From NCBI RefSeq assembly GCF_042186555.1, contig NC_133330.1, positions 170,473,266-170,537,265 on the forward strand: a stretch of DNA of 64,000 bases, written 5' to 3'. The position numbers and the translations under genes were made by a program. Source of the stretch: Aquarana catesbeiana (Eukaryota > Chordata > Amphibia > Anura > Ranidae). The notes under the pieces are model-generated. The model ran no database searches. It worked only from the letters and a program-made list of their open reading frames with translations, and had not been told where the DNA came from. This document shows positions 22,311 to 33,866 of this stretch, piece by piece (the stretch's first letter is position 1; every line of letters starts with the position of its first letter).

Positions 22311-22870
22311 TATTAATAATTGACAAGTTTGTGCAAAAAAAATACATTTTCACTGTTTTCTGCATTTTCCATACTCAGGAGGAGTAGCAAAATGTGTATG
22401 TGTTTTGGGGTGTCATTGTAAGTATGCCTATGTTGTGTGTGAGAAAACATTTGTTAAAATGATAACTAAACTGATAACTTTGTGGAATTCTTTTTCCTTT
22501 TTTACTTTCATAATTTTCCAAAGACGAGTGGCAAAAAATCACAACTTCAAAGAACTCACCATGCCTCTTATTAAATATCGTGCACTGTCTACTTTCCAAA
22601 AAGTGGTAATTTTGTATTTGTACTGTCCTGGCATTTTAGGGCCTTAAGAAATGGGCAGTCAGAACATCAGGACATATATATACCATGGTTTGTAGTGTAC
22701 TTTCACACAGACTAAAATATACAATTTTTTTTTTAAACCAAATAAATGTAGCAAAATACATTTAGGCCTAAATTTATGAAGGAAAATTATTTTTTTGCTA
22801 TTAGATGAGTTTATGTGAAATCTTCATTAACAGATGTAAATAATATTATATATGGAAATATATTTTAGTT
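22311..22870. repeat. Segment shared with the TTAA composite element
   Basis: ccatactcaggaggagtagc, gttttggggtgtcattgtaa and tctactttccaaaaagtggt match 15482-15740 and 16850-17100. It then fades into AT-rich sequence. Confidence 0.55.
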
Positions 22871-22978
22871 AGATGGAAATATATAGTATTTAAACCATCA
22901 AGGGTGCTGCAGCATTAAACTATTCCTAGCTTACATATTGGTGTTAATGTAAATAGTTTTACACTTCAAAGGTCTGGC

Positions 22979-23188
22979 CTTTTTCTTTCCCTTATCACAT
23001 CTCACATGAGTTGTAAACAGCAGCTGTCTTTGAATCATCCAATCAAGCTGTGCGCAATATACATTTGCTAGGTACAGTGACCAATTAGGGAGCATTATAT
23101 TAGCCATGGTACAGAAAGGAGGGGGGGATATAATGCTTTGTTACCAAGCTATGGCCTCTGTTTTGTGTGGGGACACACGGCAGTCACC
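22979..23188 (+). promoter_or_regulatory. Promoter-like stretch upstream of a possible first exon
   Basis: Two CCAAT motifs (ccaatca at 23040, accaattag at 23082) and an AT box (gggatataatg, about 23125-23137) lie within 150 bases of an ATG in good context. There is no CpG cluster. The combination resembles a core promoter but such motifs occur by chance in AT-rich DNA. Confidence 0.25.
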
Positions 23189-23211
23189 ATGAGCGGACCT
23201 GAAGTTAACAG
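23189..23211 (+). CDS. Possible first coding exon (23 nt)
   Basis: tcaccATGAGCGG followed by open codons M-S-G-P-E-V-N and a split Arg/Ser codon, then a good donor (AACAG/gtaacc). It reads opposite to the exon-array gene. Partner exons were not found on the plus strand. It could belong to a gene continuing under the downstream repeats, or be chance. Confidence 0.22.
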
Positions 23212-23284
23212 GTAACCTAACGCTATACTTGCATTGTACATTGTATTGTAAATACGGTTGTTGTGGGTAATTTGTAAATATCAT

Positions 23285-23865
23285 TGTAACGAGCCCCTGC
23301 TCGCTCGGTTCCACTCTACCGACACTCCTCTGTGGCTATTGAATCAGATTGCAGATCGCAACGTCTGATGGTTCGGTCATCCGATGCTCCGGGAATCGAA
23401 CTACAGCTATGTGCCATTCGAATCCAGTTGTGATAGCTCAGAACAAACACCAGGCAGGCTGTATGTCAGTTCAAACAGGAATCTCTCTTTTATTGATGCA
23501 CACAACACACTTTTATACACAGCAGTTTGAACACCCCGCCCCCAACAACCACTTTCCTATTGGTCAATTGTAAAGTACACTTGAGTCTTCACTCAGGTCC
23601 TCTTGTCCATGCAAATGAGGACTTGAAACAGGGTCAGCAGGGATTGGTCCGATAGCTTGAACAGGGGGACTGATATGTGTAATGACACAGAGAAGCCCCA
23701 GGGGGTAATTAAAGTCCATAATCAAACACTTAAACACAGAACAATGCCTTCCTTCCAGACCATGGAGCCGTCTGGAGGGGGTAAGCCTTAAAACAGGGCA
23801 GCAGATCCCCCCACTGTGTAATAGAATCAAAGGAGAAATACTTCAGTATTCCAAGCTTCATGACA
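23285..23865 (-). mobile_element. Solo LTR, 581 bp
   Basis: In minus orientation it starts TGTCATGAAG and ends CGTTACA (TG..CA), with a perfect 5-bp duplication ATCAT at 23280-23284 and 23866-23870. A TATAAAA (23511-23517) and an AATAAA (23489-23494) lie only about 20 bases apart on the minus strand. No internal region flanks it, so it is a recombined solo LTR of an LTR retroelement. The superfamily is not determined. Confidence 0.82.
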
Positions 23866-23870
23866 ATCAT

Positions 23871-24650
23871 GTAAGTCAAGGGACCAATACTGTACATTGT
23901 GTGGTAAATACTGTCTAGTGGGTAATTTGTATATATGATGTAACCCTATTAATACATGTATATTGTGGATGGAACTATCTCTTTTGTGTAAAAACTCTCA
24001 ATTCTAGATGTTGTATCAATTGGATGGATATTTTTAACTGATTTATGACAAATGTCCCCATACATGTGTGATAATACCTCTCACCCACAGGTGGTTTAGT
24101 ACGTCGTGTTATGAAGATGGCTGCTGCATATTCATGTGGCTGTGGGGGGAAGTGCAGCCATATGTTGCTGACATCACTCACAAAACAACCTGAGGTAGTT
24201 AAGAGGGATGACTACATCATGTGGGTAGTCTCTGGTATACAGGACTATAATAGAGTCACTAGTATACAGACATTCCAACCTGCCAAAGCTCATCTCAGGG
24301 AGGTGGCAAACTCATTTAAGGGAGGTGGCTTGACCCCCTCCCCCATTTAACACAATTAGAGGATGATCAAATGAAATGGAATCAGTATACACAGGTTTAC
24401 TTCTGAGAGATATTAAAGGAACACTCTAACCACCATGACCACTTCAGTGATTTGAAGTAGTCAAGGTGGTAGGAGTCATGTGGGATGGCATGAATATACT
24501 AAGGTTGTCTAATGATCAGCTTCTGTCTAAAAATTTAAGTTTGAAATTTAGGCTATACACTTTATTGGTCAACTTAAGTTATAAAAGATGCAAGAAAATG
24601 AATGAAGCCTGATAAAGGGATCTATGTCTTCCTGAAAATTTGCTTCTTTA
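23871..24650. other. Unclassified sequence
   Basis: Includes a partial echo of the sequence before the LTR (tactgtacattgtgtggtaa, agtgggtaatttgtatatat versus 23237-23279). No gene seen. Confidence 0.4.
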
Positions 24651-25140
24651 TCAACTTAAGTTAGTAAAGTAAAACCGGAGTTCCACCCACAAGTGGAACT
24701 TTCACTTGTTGTACTCTTTCCCCCCTCCGGTGCCACATTAGGCACCTTTCGGGGGGGAGGAGGGACAGGATACCTGTCTTTCACAGGTATCCTGTCTCTA
24801 CTTCCGGGAGACTCAGCCGCGGGTATTTGCATCATCGCTGGGGCTCCCTCCTCCTCCCTCCTCCTTGCCCAGCCGCTGGGCCAGTAGGACAGAGGAGCGG
24901 AGCCTCGCAAATGTGCAGTAGGGTTCCTGGCATGAAGCCTTAATTCTACACTGCCGGGTTCCCTTACTCGCAATGGAGGTGGCATGCACCCAACAGCTGA
25001 TGGAAACATCAGCTGCGGTGCAGACATCGCTGGACTCCAGGACAGATAAGTGTATGATTATTAAAAGTTAGCAGCTGCAGTATGTGCAGCTGCTGGCTTT
25101 TAATTTTTGCAGCGGTGGGCAGACATCTGCTTTAATACAT
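24651..25140. repeat. GC-richer dispersed repeat
   Basis: Starts gtaaaaccggagttccaccc with a short inverted repeat (caggatacctgtctttcaca / ggtatcctgtctc). It looks like a common dispersed element; ends not defined. The 123-codon minus frame lacks recognisable motifs. Confidence 0.45.
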
Positions 25141-25545
25141 GTGAATAGATTCCCAGAGCACTGCAGTTAGCTAAATAGACAGCACAGCATGGACTGTCTG
25201 TTGTGTGGCTCTTTTTTCTGACTGAACTTCAGACTGAGCCCTACAAAAAGGGATGTGTCACTGCTGATGAGTTATCCATGTCTGTACATAAACTGCAATT
25301 GTAAAAACTCTGTAAACATCTGGTTCAGGCAGCCAGAAAATGTATATATTGAGTGCTTACAGAAAACTGCCTGCTGCAGGGATGTGCTTCTGGCCAGTGA
25401 AGAAATTTATACTGTAATTCTACAGCAAAAAATTACAGTTCCAGAGTGTTGGTAAGATAGATCTGAGAGTAATAAAACTCTTATATGATCATCAATAAAA
25501 TCTACTGCATTGTACGCCCTGACAGTGTAGGTGCTGATTTTGCAT
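25141..25545. other. Unclassified sequence
   Basis: No gene, element end or repeat recognised. Confidence 0.4.
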
Positions 25546-26328
25546 AGCCTCCCTGACGGTTTTCCCGAGTGTGGCTCGGGGTTAAATTTCAGCACCATTA
25601 GCGGTAACCCTGAGCCACACTCGGGATTGCATTGCAGGATCCTGGTGCTATATACTTACCTTGTCCCCAGGATCCTGCGATGTCCCCCGCGGTGTCTGCG
25701 GGCTCTGTCCTCCTCCCGAAGCCTCTCTGTGCCAGGCTCCATTCCCTGAGAGCGTTGCGACGCACGGGGGTGGATCCTGGCGGCAAATTCAAAAAATTTA
25801 AAATTAATAACACATACAGTACTGTAATCTTACAGATTACAGTACTGTATCAAATCATTTCACATCCCTTTTGTCCCTAGTGCTTTGTCCAATGCCCTGC
25901 ATGCAGTTTTTTTTTTTTTCAAATAGCGTTTTTATTTTCAAACACATGTGCAATACATTGCAGTGAAAACAGTATGTGCAATGGCGTTACATAAACTTAA
26001 GTTAACATATAGTTTGCTGATGTTAAACTTCTATACTCATAGACAAAAGTATTACTAGGTGCCTTCGGTAGTCCAATGTTTGTCGTCTAGTGATTCATTT
26101 GTTTTACATGTTATTGGAGTACATGCTTCACCACTGCAAAACTGTGGTTATATGTTCCAAAACTGTAGAAGTCATAAGACTATGCAGTAGGAGAAATTAG
26201 AGGTGGGTAGTGGGGGAGAGGGGGAGGTGAAGAAGAAGGAGGAGGAGGAGGAGAGGAGAAAAGGAATGGGATTTAGAAAAAAAGGGGGGGGGGAATATAG
26301 AAGTCGTTGAAATGGTGGTGTTACCTGG

Positions 26329-29300
26329 TCAAGGTGGGTCCTCCCGGAGGTGCCATGGCTCCCAGACCCTGTTATGTGCCTCCAGTCTGTCTTGTATTCT
26401 GGCTATCATTTTTTCCATTACTTCCATGTCCTTAATTCTGGCATAAAGATCCTCAGCAGTTGGTGGGGTGGAGCGTTTCCAGTGTAAAGCTATGAGGCAT
26501 CTTGCTGCCGTTAGGACATGACGCACTAATTTCTTATATGGGGTGGAGAGTTTGAGTGGTGATAGACCTAATAAAAAGAACTTCGGGGATGCCTGGACCT
26601 GTGTGTCCAATAAGCGATCTAGTAATCTCTGAACTGTGGACCAGTATGGGGCCAGCAGCGGGCAGCTCCAATATATATGTAGGAAGGTGCCTTTTGCTCC
26701 TTGGCAACGCCAGCACCTATCGGAGGTATTAGGGAAGATAGTATGGAGCACCTCTGGGGTCATGTACCACAGTAGGAGAATTTTATAGGAGTTTTCCTTA
26801 TACAGTGAGCATATTGAGCTCTTTGCTGCTTGGGACCAAATGGTCTGCCACTGTGTCATAGGAATGTCCTCACCAAGGATCCTTTCCCATTTGGTCATAT
26901 AGGAATGTTTGCCCTGCCCATCTTGGGAGAATGTGTTTAGGATCTTGTATATGCCCGATATGAGCCCTCTCTGGGCATTGCCTGCCAGAATCATAGTTTC
27001 GAATGGGGAGGGAGGTGAAAATTGTAGGTTGGGTGTTATGGTAAGTGCATAATGTCTGATTTGTAAATACCCATAAAACGCCTGTCTAGGGAGTTCATGT
27101 TTATTTTGTAGATCAGTAAATGGCAAAAGTTTCCATGTCCTAGGATCCACCAGGCTTCCAAAATGGAATAAATTCCGGGAGGTCCAGGGATGTGACATTT
27201 GATAGGTAAGGCTATCCGGCACTTTGGGGTTACAGACAAAAGAGGTCAGGAGCGATCTCTCCGATGACAGTCCATGAGTAGAGGCCAGTTTACGCCATAT
27301 CCTCCGCAAGAGGGACATGGGACCTAGCATACGTTCAGGGGCCACATCCGTGTTCGCACTCCATAATAGGTTATTTGGATGTGTGGGAGCTAGCCATAAC
27401 TTCTCAATTTCTGTCCATTTATTGTAGGACTTGTGGGTGTACCACGATGCTACTGCGTGTAGTTGAGCTGCGTAGTAGTATTTAATAATATTAGGGAAAG
27501 CCAGTCCCCCTTCATTGCGGGACGCCATCAACACTGATCCCGGTACCCTGTGTCTTTTATAATTCCAAACAAATTGTAGGAGTTCAGACTGGAGTTTTTT
27601 CAATTGGTGGAGCGGAATTGGTATGGGTAGTGTTTGAAAAAGATAAAGGAGCTTCGGAAGGATAGTCATTTTAAGCGAAGCTATTTGACCTAGTAAAGAA
27701 ATATGGTGCTTTTTCCATTGGAGCAATGAGGATCTAATTGAGCGGAATAATGGGGGAAAGTTCTCCTGATACAGGGTGTTAAATTTGGGGGTGATGTACG
27801 TCCCCAGATATTTCAGGGATGTTGTTTTCCATGTAAACGGGAAGTTGGATTTTAAGAGTGTGACCTCGGTGGCCGGGATATTAATTGGGAGTGCTTCTGA
27901 TTTTGATTCATTTATTTTATATCCTGAAAGGGCTCTAAAACGGCTTAGTTCTGTATGTAGGATCGGAAGGGTAGTATGGGGTTGAGTCAGTGTAAGTATA
28001 ATATCGTTGGCGAAGAGGGAGATCTTAAATTCTCTACCTCTGACCGAAATTTCCTTAATCTGGGTTGCTCCTGATGGATGCTGCTAGGGGTTCTACACAG
28101 AGTGCGAATAGGAGGGGCGAGAGTGGGCACCCCTGTCTAGTCCCATTCGCCACAGAAAATGTTGGAGAGAGTGCAAAGGGGGTTCTAACTTGGGATGAGG
28201 GATTAGTGTATAAGTGTTTGACTGCTTGTAGGAAAGGTCCCCGAAATCCCACAAATTGTAAGGTGGTGAACAGAAAAGGCCATCCCAACCGATCAAATGC
28301 TTTTTCCACGTCCAGGCTTAACAGCAAGGACGCCTGGCCCTCCCTGTTCGCCACCTCTACCAGATCTATAACCTTTCTAGTATTATCACCCGCTTGTCTG
28401 AGCGGGACAAATCCCACCTGGTCTTTATGGACCAGGGAGGGGAGGATCTGATTGAGGCGGTTGGAAAGGAGTTTGGTAAAGATTTTTAGGTCGGAGTTCA
28501 GTAACGCAATGGGTCTGTAACTAGCGCATATGGAGGGGTCTTTATCCGGTTTAGGTATAAGCGTAATAAAGGAACGTTGCATGTCTGGAGGTATGGGGGT
28601 GTCTTGTAGGAAGGCTTGAAATATCCTGCGCATATGTGGGAGTAAGGTGGGGAGGAACGTTTTGTAGTATTCGTATGGGAATCCGTCTGGTCCTGGGGCT
28701 TTATGTGAAGGCAAATTTTTAACAGTCAGTTCTATTTCCTCGTCTGTGATCTGTGCATTCAATGATAGCAAGTCCGTTGGCGTCAAGTGGGGGATTCCGC
28801 TGGATTCTAGATACTGTCGCAGTTTGTGGGATAAGTCCTGCGAGGGGGGGTTACTGGGTATGTCTGGGTTGTTGTATAGGTTTTTGTAAAAGTCTGCAAA
28901 AGCATGGGCAATCTCCGTAGGGTGGGATACCATTTGTCCCAATTTATTTTTAATTTGATGTGGTGTTTGCATATGGGATTTGTCTCGTAATTTGTTGGCT
29001 AAAAGGGAATGCGCCTTGTTTCCTTTATCATAAAACATTTGTTTCAGTCTAATCAGTGCTTTTTCTACTTGGCCTAGTGCGAGTTCTTTAAGGGTAGAGC
29101 GGAAACTAATTATTTTCCGGAGTAGGGGTATTGTGGGGGTATCTTGGAGCTTACGCTCCAACACTCTGAGATCCCTCTCCGCGTTTAATTTCGCTGCTAG
29201 TTTATCTTTCTTCATTGCGGAGGACAGTTCCATACACTTACCGCGTAGGACCGCCTTATGGGCTTCCCATAGTGTAGATAATGAAGTTTCTGAGTAGGCA

Positions 29301-30129
29301 TTTTCTATAAAGTAATGTTTAAGGGTGGAATGTAATTCCAGTTGAGAGGGCAGGTGTTGGAGGAGGAATGTGTTAAGTCTCCAGTTATAGGATCTGCGGT
29401 TAGGGGTGTCTAAGTTCAACCTAAGTAGGATGGGGGCATGATCTGACCATGAGATGGGGAGTATTTGAGCTGCTTGTGTTAGTTTGAGCGTGAGATTGTT
29501 GACAAAGAAGTAGTCTATTCTAGAGTGAATGCGGTGGGTGGCGGAATAAAATGTATACTGCCGATCGCCTGGATGAAGGGCCCTCCACGCGTCAAAGAGC
29601 GCATATCGTCTAGAGATTAGTCGAAAGAGTCTAGAGTCCCTAAGGACTCCTGTTGGTGACGTCCGGGTGCCCACCACCTGACGGTCCGCAGTTGCTGATT
29701 GGACAAGATTAAAATCCCCCCCACCACCAAAACCCCTGGATTTGATTTAAAGATGCGGGAGTATACTTTGGAGAGAAAGTTATATTGTTTGGTGTTCGGT
29801 GCGTATAGAGCGCACAACGTGATTGGTTGTGCGTGCCATGTACCCTGTAGGATAATGAAGTGACCTTTAGGATCAGCATAGTGGTTTGCACAAGTGAAGG
29901 GGGCTCCCTTTTTAATAAGTATAGCCACACCCGCTTTTTTTTGAGTGCTAGATGATAAATATATTTGAGGGAAATATCTGGAGGCGAACGCGAATGAGCC
30001 CTCTTTATTGAAATGTGTTTCCTGTACCAGTACAATATCAGCCCCCGACTGTCTGAACTCCTTCAGTGCCAGATGCCTTTTTTTGTTAGAATTTAGTCCA
30101 TGGACATTTAAGGATAGTATCTTTGCCAT
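26329..30129 (-). pseudogene. L1 ORF2 (endonuclease-reverse transcriptase), broken
   Basis: Starts M-A-K-I-L-S-L-N-V-H-G-L-N; an apurinic-like endonuclease with Q-E-T-H-F and S-D-H-A-P-I. RT motifs follow: G-P-D-G-F-P-Y-E-Y-Y-K, S-Y-R-P-I-A-L-L-N, L-S-L-D-V-E-K-A-F-D-R-L and G-T-R-Q-G-C-P-L-S-P-L-L-F. The C-terminal Cys motif is C-W-R-C-Q-G-A-K-G-T-F-L-H-I-Y-W-S-C-P. Frameshifts lie in a G-run near 29712 and near 28057. The catalytic F-A-D-D box reads F-A-N-D (28003-28014), removing an essential Asp. It ends at TAA/TGA 26329. Confidence 0.92.
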
Positions 30130-30728
30130 CTGTCTACGTGTGGGTGGGCGTGTGTGAGCTTACTTACCGAAGATGCACCAGGGTCTGTGGTCAAAAACCA
30201 GGAGCCGGCACTCTCCGGGAGGGGACCAGGACACCTCGCCTTCACCTTTGTGTACACCTGAGGACGACTAAGAGGGAAAGAGAGGGAAGAGAGGTGAGGA
30301 AGAAAGAGGTGAGAGAATAAGACCAAGTGGTAACATGTTGCATACATTATCTTCAGTGCTTTTCTGGCCAACAGGCCTTGACAACCACGGATTCCCAGGT
30401 GTCTCCCCCCCCGCCAACCCAAAAGGACCAGCCAGGAGAAGGCACCAGGGAGCCCGCCACTAGTATAGTTATACAGTCAAACTTTATGATTTGCTAAACT
30501 ATGAATCAAAAAAGAACAGGGGGGGTGAGGGGCGATCGAATGAGTATCTACTTTCTCAAAGCTCGATCTAGGTAAGCCCTTGTAGTTAATCATTCTATGG
30601 TGTAGGGGCAATTTAGGAGACTATAATCTAGAAATATAGTGGGCATTTAAGTCCCGAGTAGGAAGAACCAATGTTCCAGAGTAGTAGTGATCCAATCGGA
30701 GGTGCAAGCCTTCATGAAGCGGTGAAGC

Positions 30729-32443
30729 TTATCCGTTCTTGTGCTTGGCAGATTTGCGTGATGCTTCAGGGTTTCTGGGCCGATTGGAGGTGGGGACCTT
30801 CTGCCAGACTGTGGGTGGTGTTGGAGGGGTGGCTACTAGGTCCCAATCTGGAAGCTGTGGAGGTTGAATGTCCAGGATGTTACAGAATGTGCGGAGGTCC
30901 TCCGGATATCTCAGAACAGCAGTTGTGCCTTGGTGCTTCGCAGTGAGGGTGAAGGGGAAGCCCCACCGGTAGGGGATTGTCTTGGTCTGTAGTAGTCGCA
31001 GTAACGGTTGAAGGAGTCTGCGTTTTTGCAGAGTGATCCAAGAGAGATCAGGGTATAGTTGTAACTGAGTCCCGTCAAAATAATTTTGCGTGCCAGGCGT
31101 GCTTGTTTCATGATTCCCTCCTTGAGGGGGTAGGAGGTGATTCTACAGATAACATCCCTTGGCTTGGATGCTGCTCCTTTAGGTCGCAGGGCTCGGTGTG
31201 CTCTGTCCATCTCTATATGTTTTGTGGGGGATTCGCCGAGGAGGTTGTTGAAGATGGTTTGTAGAGTGGTTTGTAAGTCCTCGCTACCCTCCGATTCTGG
31301 GATACCTCTCACACGAATGTTGTTGCGGCGCCCCCTGTTGTCCAAATCCTCCACGTGCCTCTGCATGTCTCTGAGGAGTGATCTATGTTCCGCTCCCTGA
31401 AGTTGTGATCTGTGAACTGCTAATTTTGTTTCCTGGATCTCTTCTTCCACCATTTCCACTCTGTCTGCCAGGTGTTTAAGGCCTGTTTGGAGAACTTGAA
31501 TTTCTGTGCAGCATGTGGATTTCACATCTTCTATTAGTTGTCTGAAGTCCTCCTTGGTGGGCATGGCCTGAAGATATGTATACCATTGAGGTGGCATATG
31601 TGGGGGTTGCATCGGTCCAAATTGCTGGCACGGTGGGGATGGAGCTGGAGGCGGGGAGCGTGGGCTAAGTGAACCTGCCTCAGATGGCACGGGGGGTCCA
31701 GACACCGGGGGCTCCCACTGTTCAGACCATGGCAGGGCCTATGTTAGCTGGGGGGGGCTCATGTGGTGGTTGTCTGATGTTGTACAAGGAGGGGTGCTGG
31801 CTTTCTGTGCATATGAGGGGTTAAAGGCTTGTTGCTGCCTAGAGACACTGGGGTCTCTAGATCTGGATAGTCTCTGTGCCTTTGGTGGGGGGGACGATAC
31901 AGTCATGGCCCAGGGACTTTCACTGTCAGCCTCCAGGTCCTGGTGCCTCTGCATAGGAGGGTGGGCCGGGGCAGGTAATGGTGGGTAGTCCTGGGAGAGG
32001 ATTGAGGATGCTGGGGAGAGCGGAGCCGTTCCCTGCATGTAAGGGTCTGAGGCCGCTCTGAGAAGGCGCGGAAATGCTGCTGAGCACTGTGTGTAGTGCT
32101 GTGAGGCGGCCGGCATCATGGCGGGCCGCGGCCCGCATGTCTGCATAGACTGGGGATCAGGGAGGGTCGATGGACTCACCGCTCCCTCGTCGTATGTTGG
32201 GATCCCTGGGCCTGTCTCCTTCAGCGGGGAGTCAGATGGATGGTGCTGCTGGGTGGTGTGAGGCGGCTTGGGCTGCGGGGAGCTCCGTCGTCCGCGCGCC
32301 TGAGTGTCCGGCGCCATCTTGTCTCCCCCGCTCTGAGACATGTCCGTCTGGAGGAAGAAGGTGCGGAGGTCTGTGGATGCTCCTGGAGGGGGTTGCGATG
32401 TGCCCCTTTGTTTGGAGGATCGGGTGGTCCTCGATTTGCCCAT
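30729..32443 (-). pseudogene. L1 ORF1 (nucleic-acid chaperone), broken
   Basis: Starts M-G-K-S-R-T-T-R-S-S-K, with a Pro/Ser/Gln-rich N-terminal region. A coiled-coil follows (L-K-H-L-A-D-R-V-E-M-V-E-E-E-I), then R-G-R-R-N-N-I-R-V-R-G-I-P-E-S-E-G, diagnostic of the L1 ORF1p RRM region, then I-E-M-D-R-A-H-R. There is one in-frame TAG at 31739-31741 and one frameshift near 31075. Beyond the shift the C-terminal domain continues in another frame to TAA at 30729. Without these lesions it would be about 570 codons, longer than mammalian ORF1p. Confidence 0.88.
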
Positions 32444-32959
32444 GTGGGTGCTGCGAATCGTCCCCTAATGTGCCTTCAATGCTGTGGGCTGATGGAGCTG
32501 TGAGTTCAGGCGTCCATTAAGGTCGGCTTCCGGTCACGCCCCCTGCATGCAGTTTTTTATTATATATATTGTTCTTTCTGCCTGGAAACTTGAGATTGTC
32601 CATAGCAACCAAAAAGTGTCTCTTTACATCAAAAGTGGCTTAAGACCAGCTAGAAAACAGCAATAGTAAATTAGAACACTTGCAGAATTGAGCGATAGTG
32701 AATCGTGGGGAAATTTATTTTATTATTATATTATTTTTTTTTAATTATTTAGATTTATTTATTATATTATAATTTATGATTTTGTTTTTCAAACTTTATC
32801 ATACCCGTGATATCTACTAGACTCTTGTTTGGACAAATGTAAGTGTGTTATTGCTAAGAATTACAGGCCTACAATATAAAACGCCAAATTTCCATGCAAA
32901 ATAATTGTAAGGCTTTCAGCACCTAAAAACCGACATAATCATACCGCCAGGGAGGTTAA

Positions 32960-33430
32960 GAATTACAATACAGATATCCCTGCTGATTGGTGCCACATAA
33001 CTGCAACAAGAGTTTCACCCATGTCCTTGACATAGAGACTCGTGGGTCATTTTGCACACAATATTGGATATACTACATTTGCCCTACAAGCGCCCTGGAT
33101 TCTGTACTCCTGCTGTAATCCTGGTGTGTCCCCATATCCTCAACAATGCAATACAAGCTTGCCAATATCCATAAATAGAAAATCTGCAGACCATACTGGT
33201 ACCTCAGGCATGACAGTTTCCAGATAGTTCACATAAGAGAAACTATCATCTATAGTAAGGCCATAAGGTACGATCTAATCTGTTTAGACACCACAGAAAG
33301 AAATTCCCAACTGAAACACCTTAGGAAGGATTTCATAAAACAGGGATATAATCTAGTGACAATCAACACAAATACCTGTGCAGGTGTGGAATCTGGCGAC
33401 ATGTGCATCCATCACTAAAACTGCCCCCTG
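32960..33430 (+). pseudogene. Possible Penelope-like retroelement remnant
   Basis: The plus strand gives broken frames including K-A-I-R-Y-D-L-I-C-L-D-T-T-E-R-N, then L-K-H-L-R-K-D-F-I-K-Q-G-Y-N and N-T-N-T-C. This resembles the connection between RT and C-terminal parts of Penelope/Neptune-type elements (P-Y-S-Q-x-L-R-x-x-R-I-C ... R-G-Y). Several stops. The similarity is by eye and weak. Confidence 0.35.
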
Positions 33431-33521
33431 AGAATGTAGCTCAAGAGGTACAAACAAATTTTACAAAGGCTTTGGTCAAAAACAGTCATTTTTTTTTTTT
33501 AAATGATATTGCATTTCATAC

Positions 33522-33629
33522 CTTTTGGAGGGATTTCGGGCTTATCAGGATCATCATCACCTTTTCTAGTCTTTGGAGATTTAGGTTTATTTGGTTCATC
33601 ATCTTTATCTTTAGGTTTTTTATTTGTTC
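33522..33629 (-). CDS. Exon G, 108 bp, founder-like relative of the 111-bp repeats
   Basis: Acceptor ..tataattacag, strong donor CCAAAAG/gtatgaaat, phase 1-1, 36 codons open. It reads T-N-K-K-P-K-D-K-D-D-E-P-N-K-P-K-S-P-K and ends D-D-D-P-D-K-P-E-I-P-P-K-G. It aligns over most of its length with the 111-bp repeat exons (shared D-K-x-D, K-P-K, G-D-D, P-D-K and P-K-G) but is diverged, so it is either the ancestral unit or an early duplicate. No intron-block homology with the repeat units was noticed here. Confidence 0.75.
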
Positions 33630-33866
33630 CTGTAATTATACATTTTTGTGAAGATGCAGTTTACAGTAAACACAAACAGTTGTAGCATAAATTAATCTAG
33701 ACAGGAAGTAGCAACAAACAGGCTGCAGAGGATCAGTAGCACTGAGATCCAATAAAGCAAAAAGAATAAAACAAGTATTTTACAAGTATTGTACATTTTT
33801 TATGTTACACATTGCTTTAGAAAACTAAATGTTATATAATTAGAGCTAACATCCACCATTAAGAAT

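Larger units (their letters stand above)
25907..32540 (-). mobile_element. Full-length L1 retrotransposon with target-site duplication
   Basis: Minus strand, about 6.6 kb. A short 5' UTR (about 97 bases), ORF1, an inter-ORF gap of about 600 bases, ORF2, a 3' UTR and an A-tail (T-run at 25907-25919). The target sequence ccctgcatgcag plus Ts occurs at 25895 and at 32541. Read in element orientation, the duplication starts AAAAAACTGCATG after ..ATAAT, matching L1 endonuclease preference for T/A junctions. It is inserted in the TTAA element. Both ORFs are damaged, so the copy is inactive. Confidence 0.92.
25546..32958. mobile_element. TTAA-type element split by L1
   Basis: The left terminus cctccctgacggttttcccg and the right terminus ataccgccagggagg are inverse ends; TTAA follows on the right (about 32957). 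Left half 25546-25906, right half 32541-32956, interrupted by the full-length L1. The interior has cgagtgtggctcggggtta and its inverse ccctgagccacactcggg (25566-25625). No transposase. Confidence 0.68.

Noticed and set aside
21457..22316. Several 64-121-codon frames on both strands
   Set aside because: By-products of the 60-bp satellite.
24656..25027. 123-codon minus-strand frame, Pro/Ser-rich
   Set aside because: Lies in a dispersed repeat, with no recognisable domain or splice context.
28065..28451. 128-codon plus-strand frame within L1
   Set aside because: Antisense shadow of the L1 reverse transcriptase; likewise 31137-31400 and 32170-32520.
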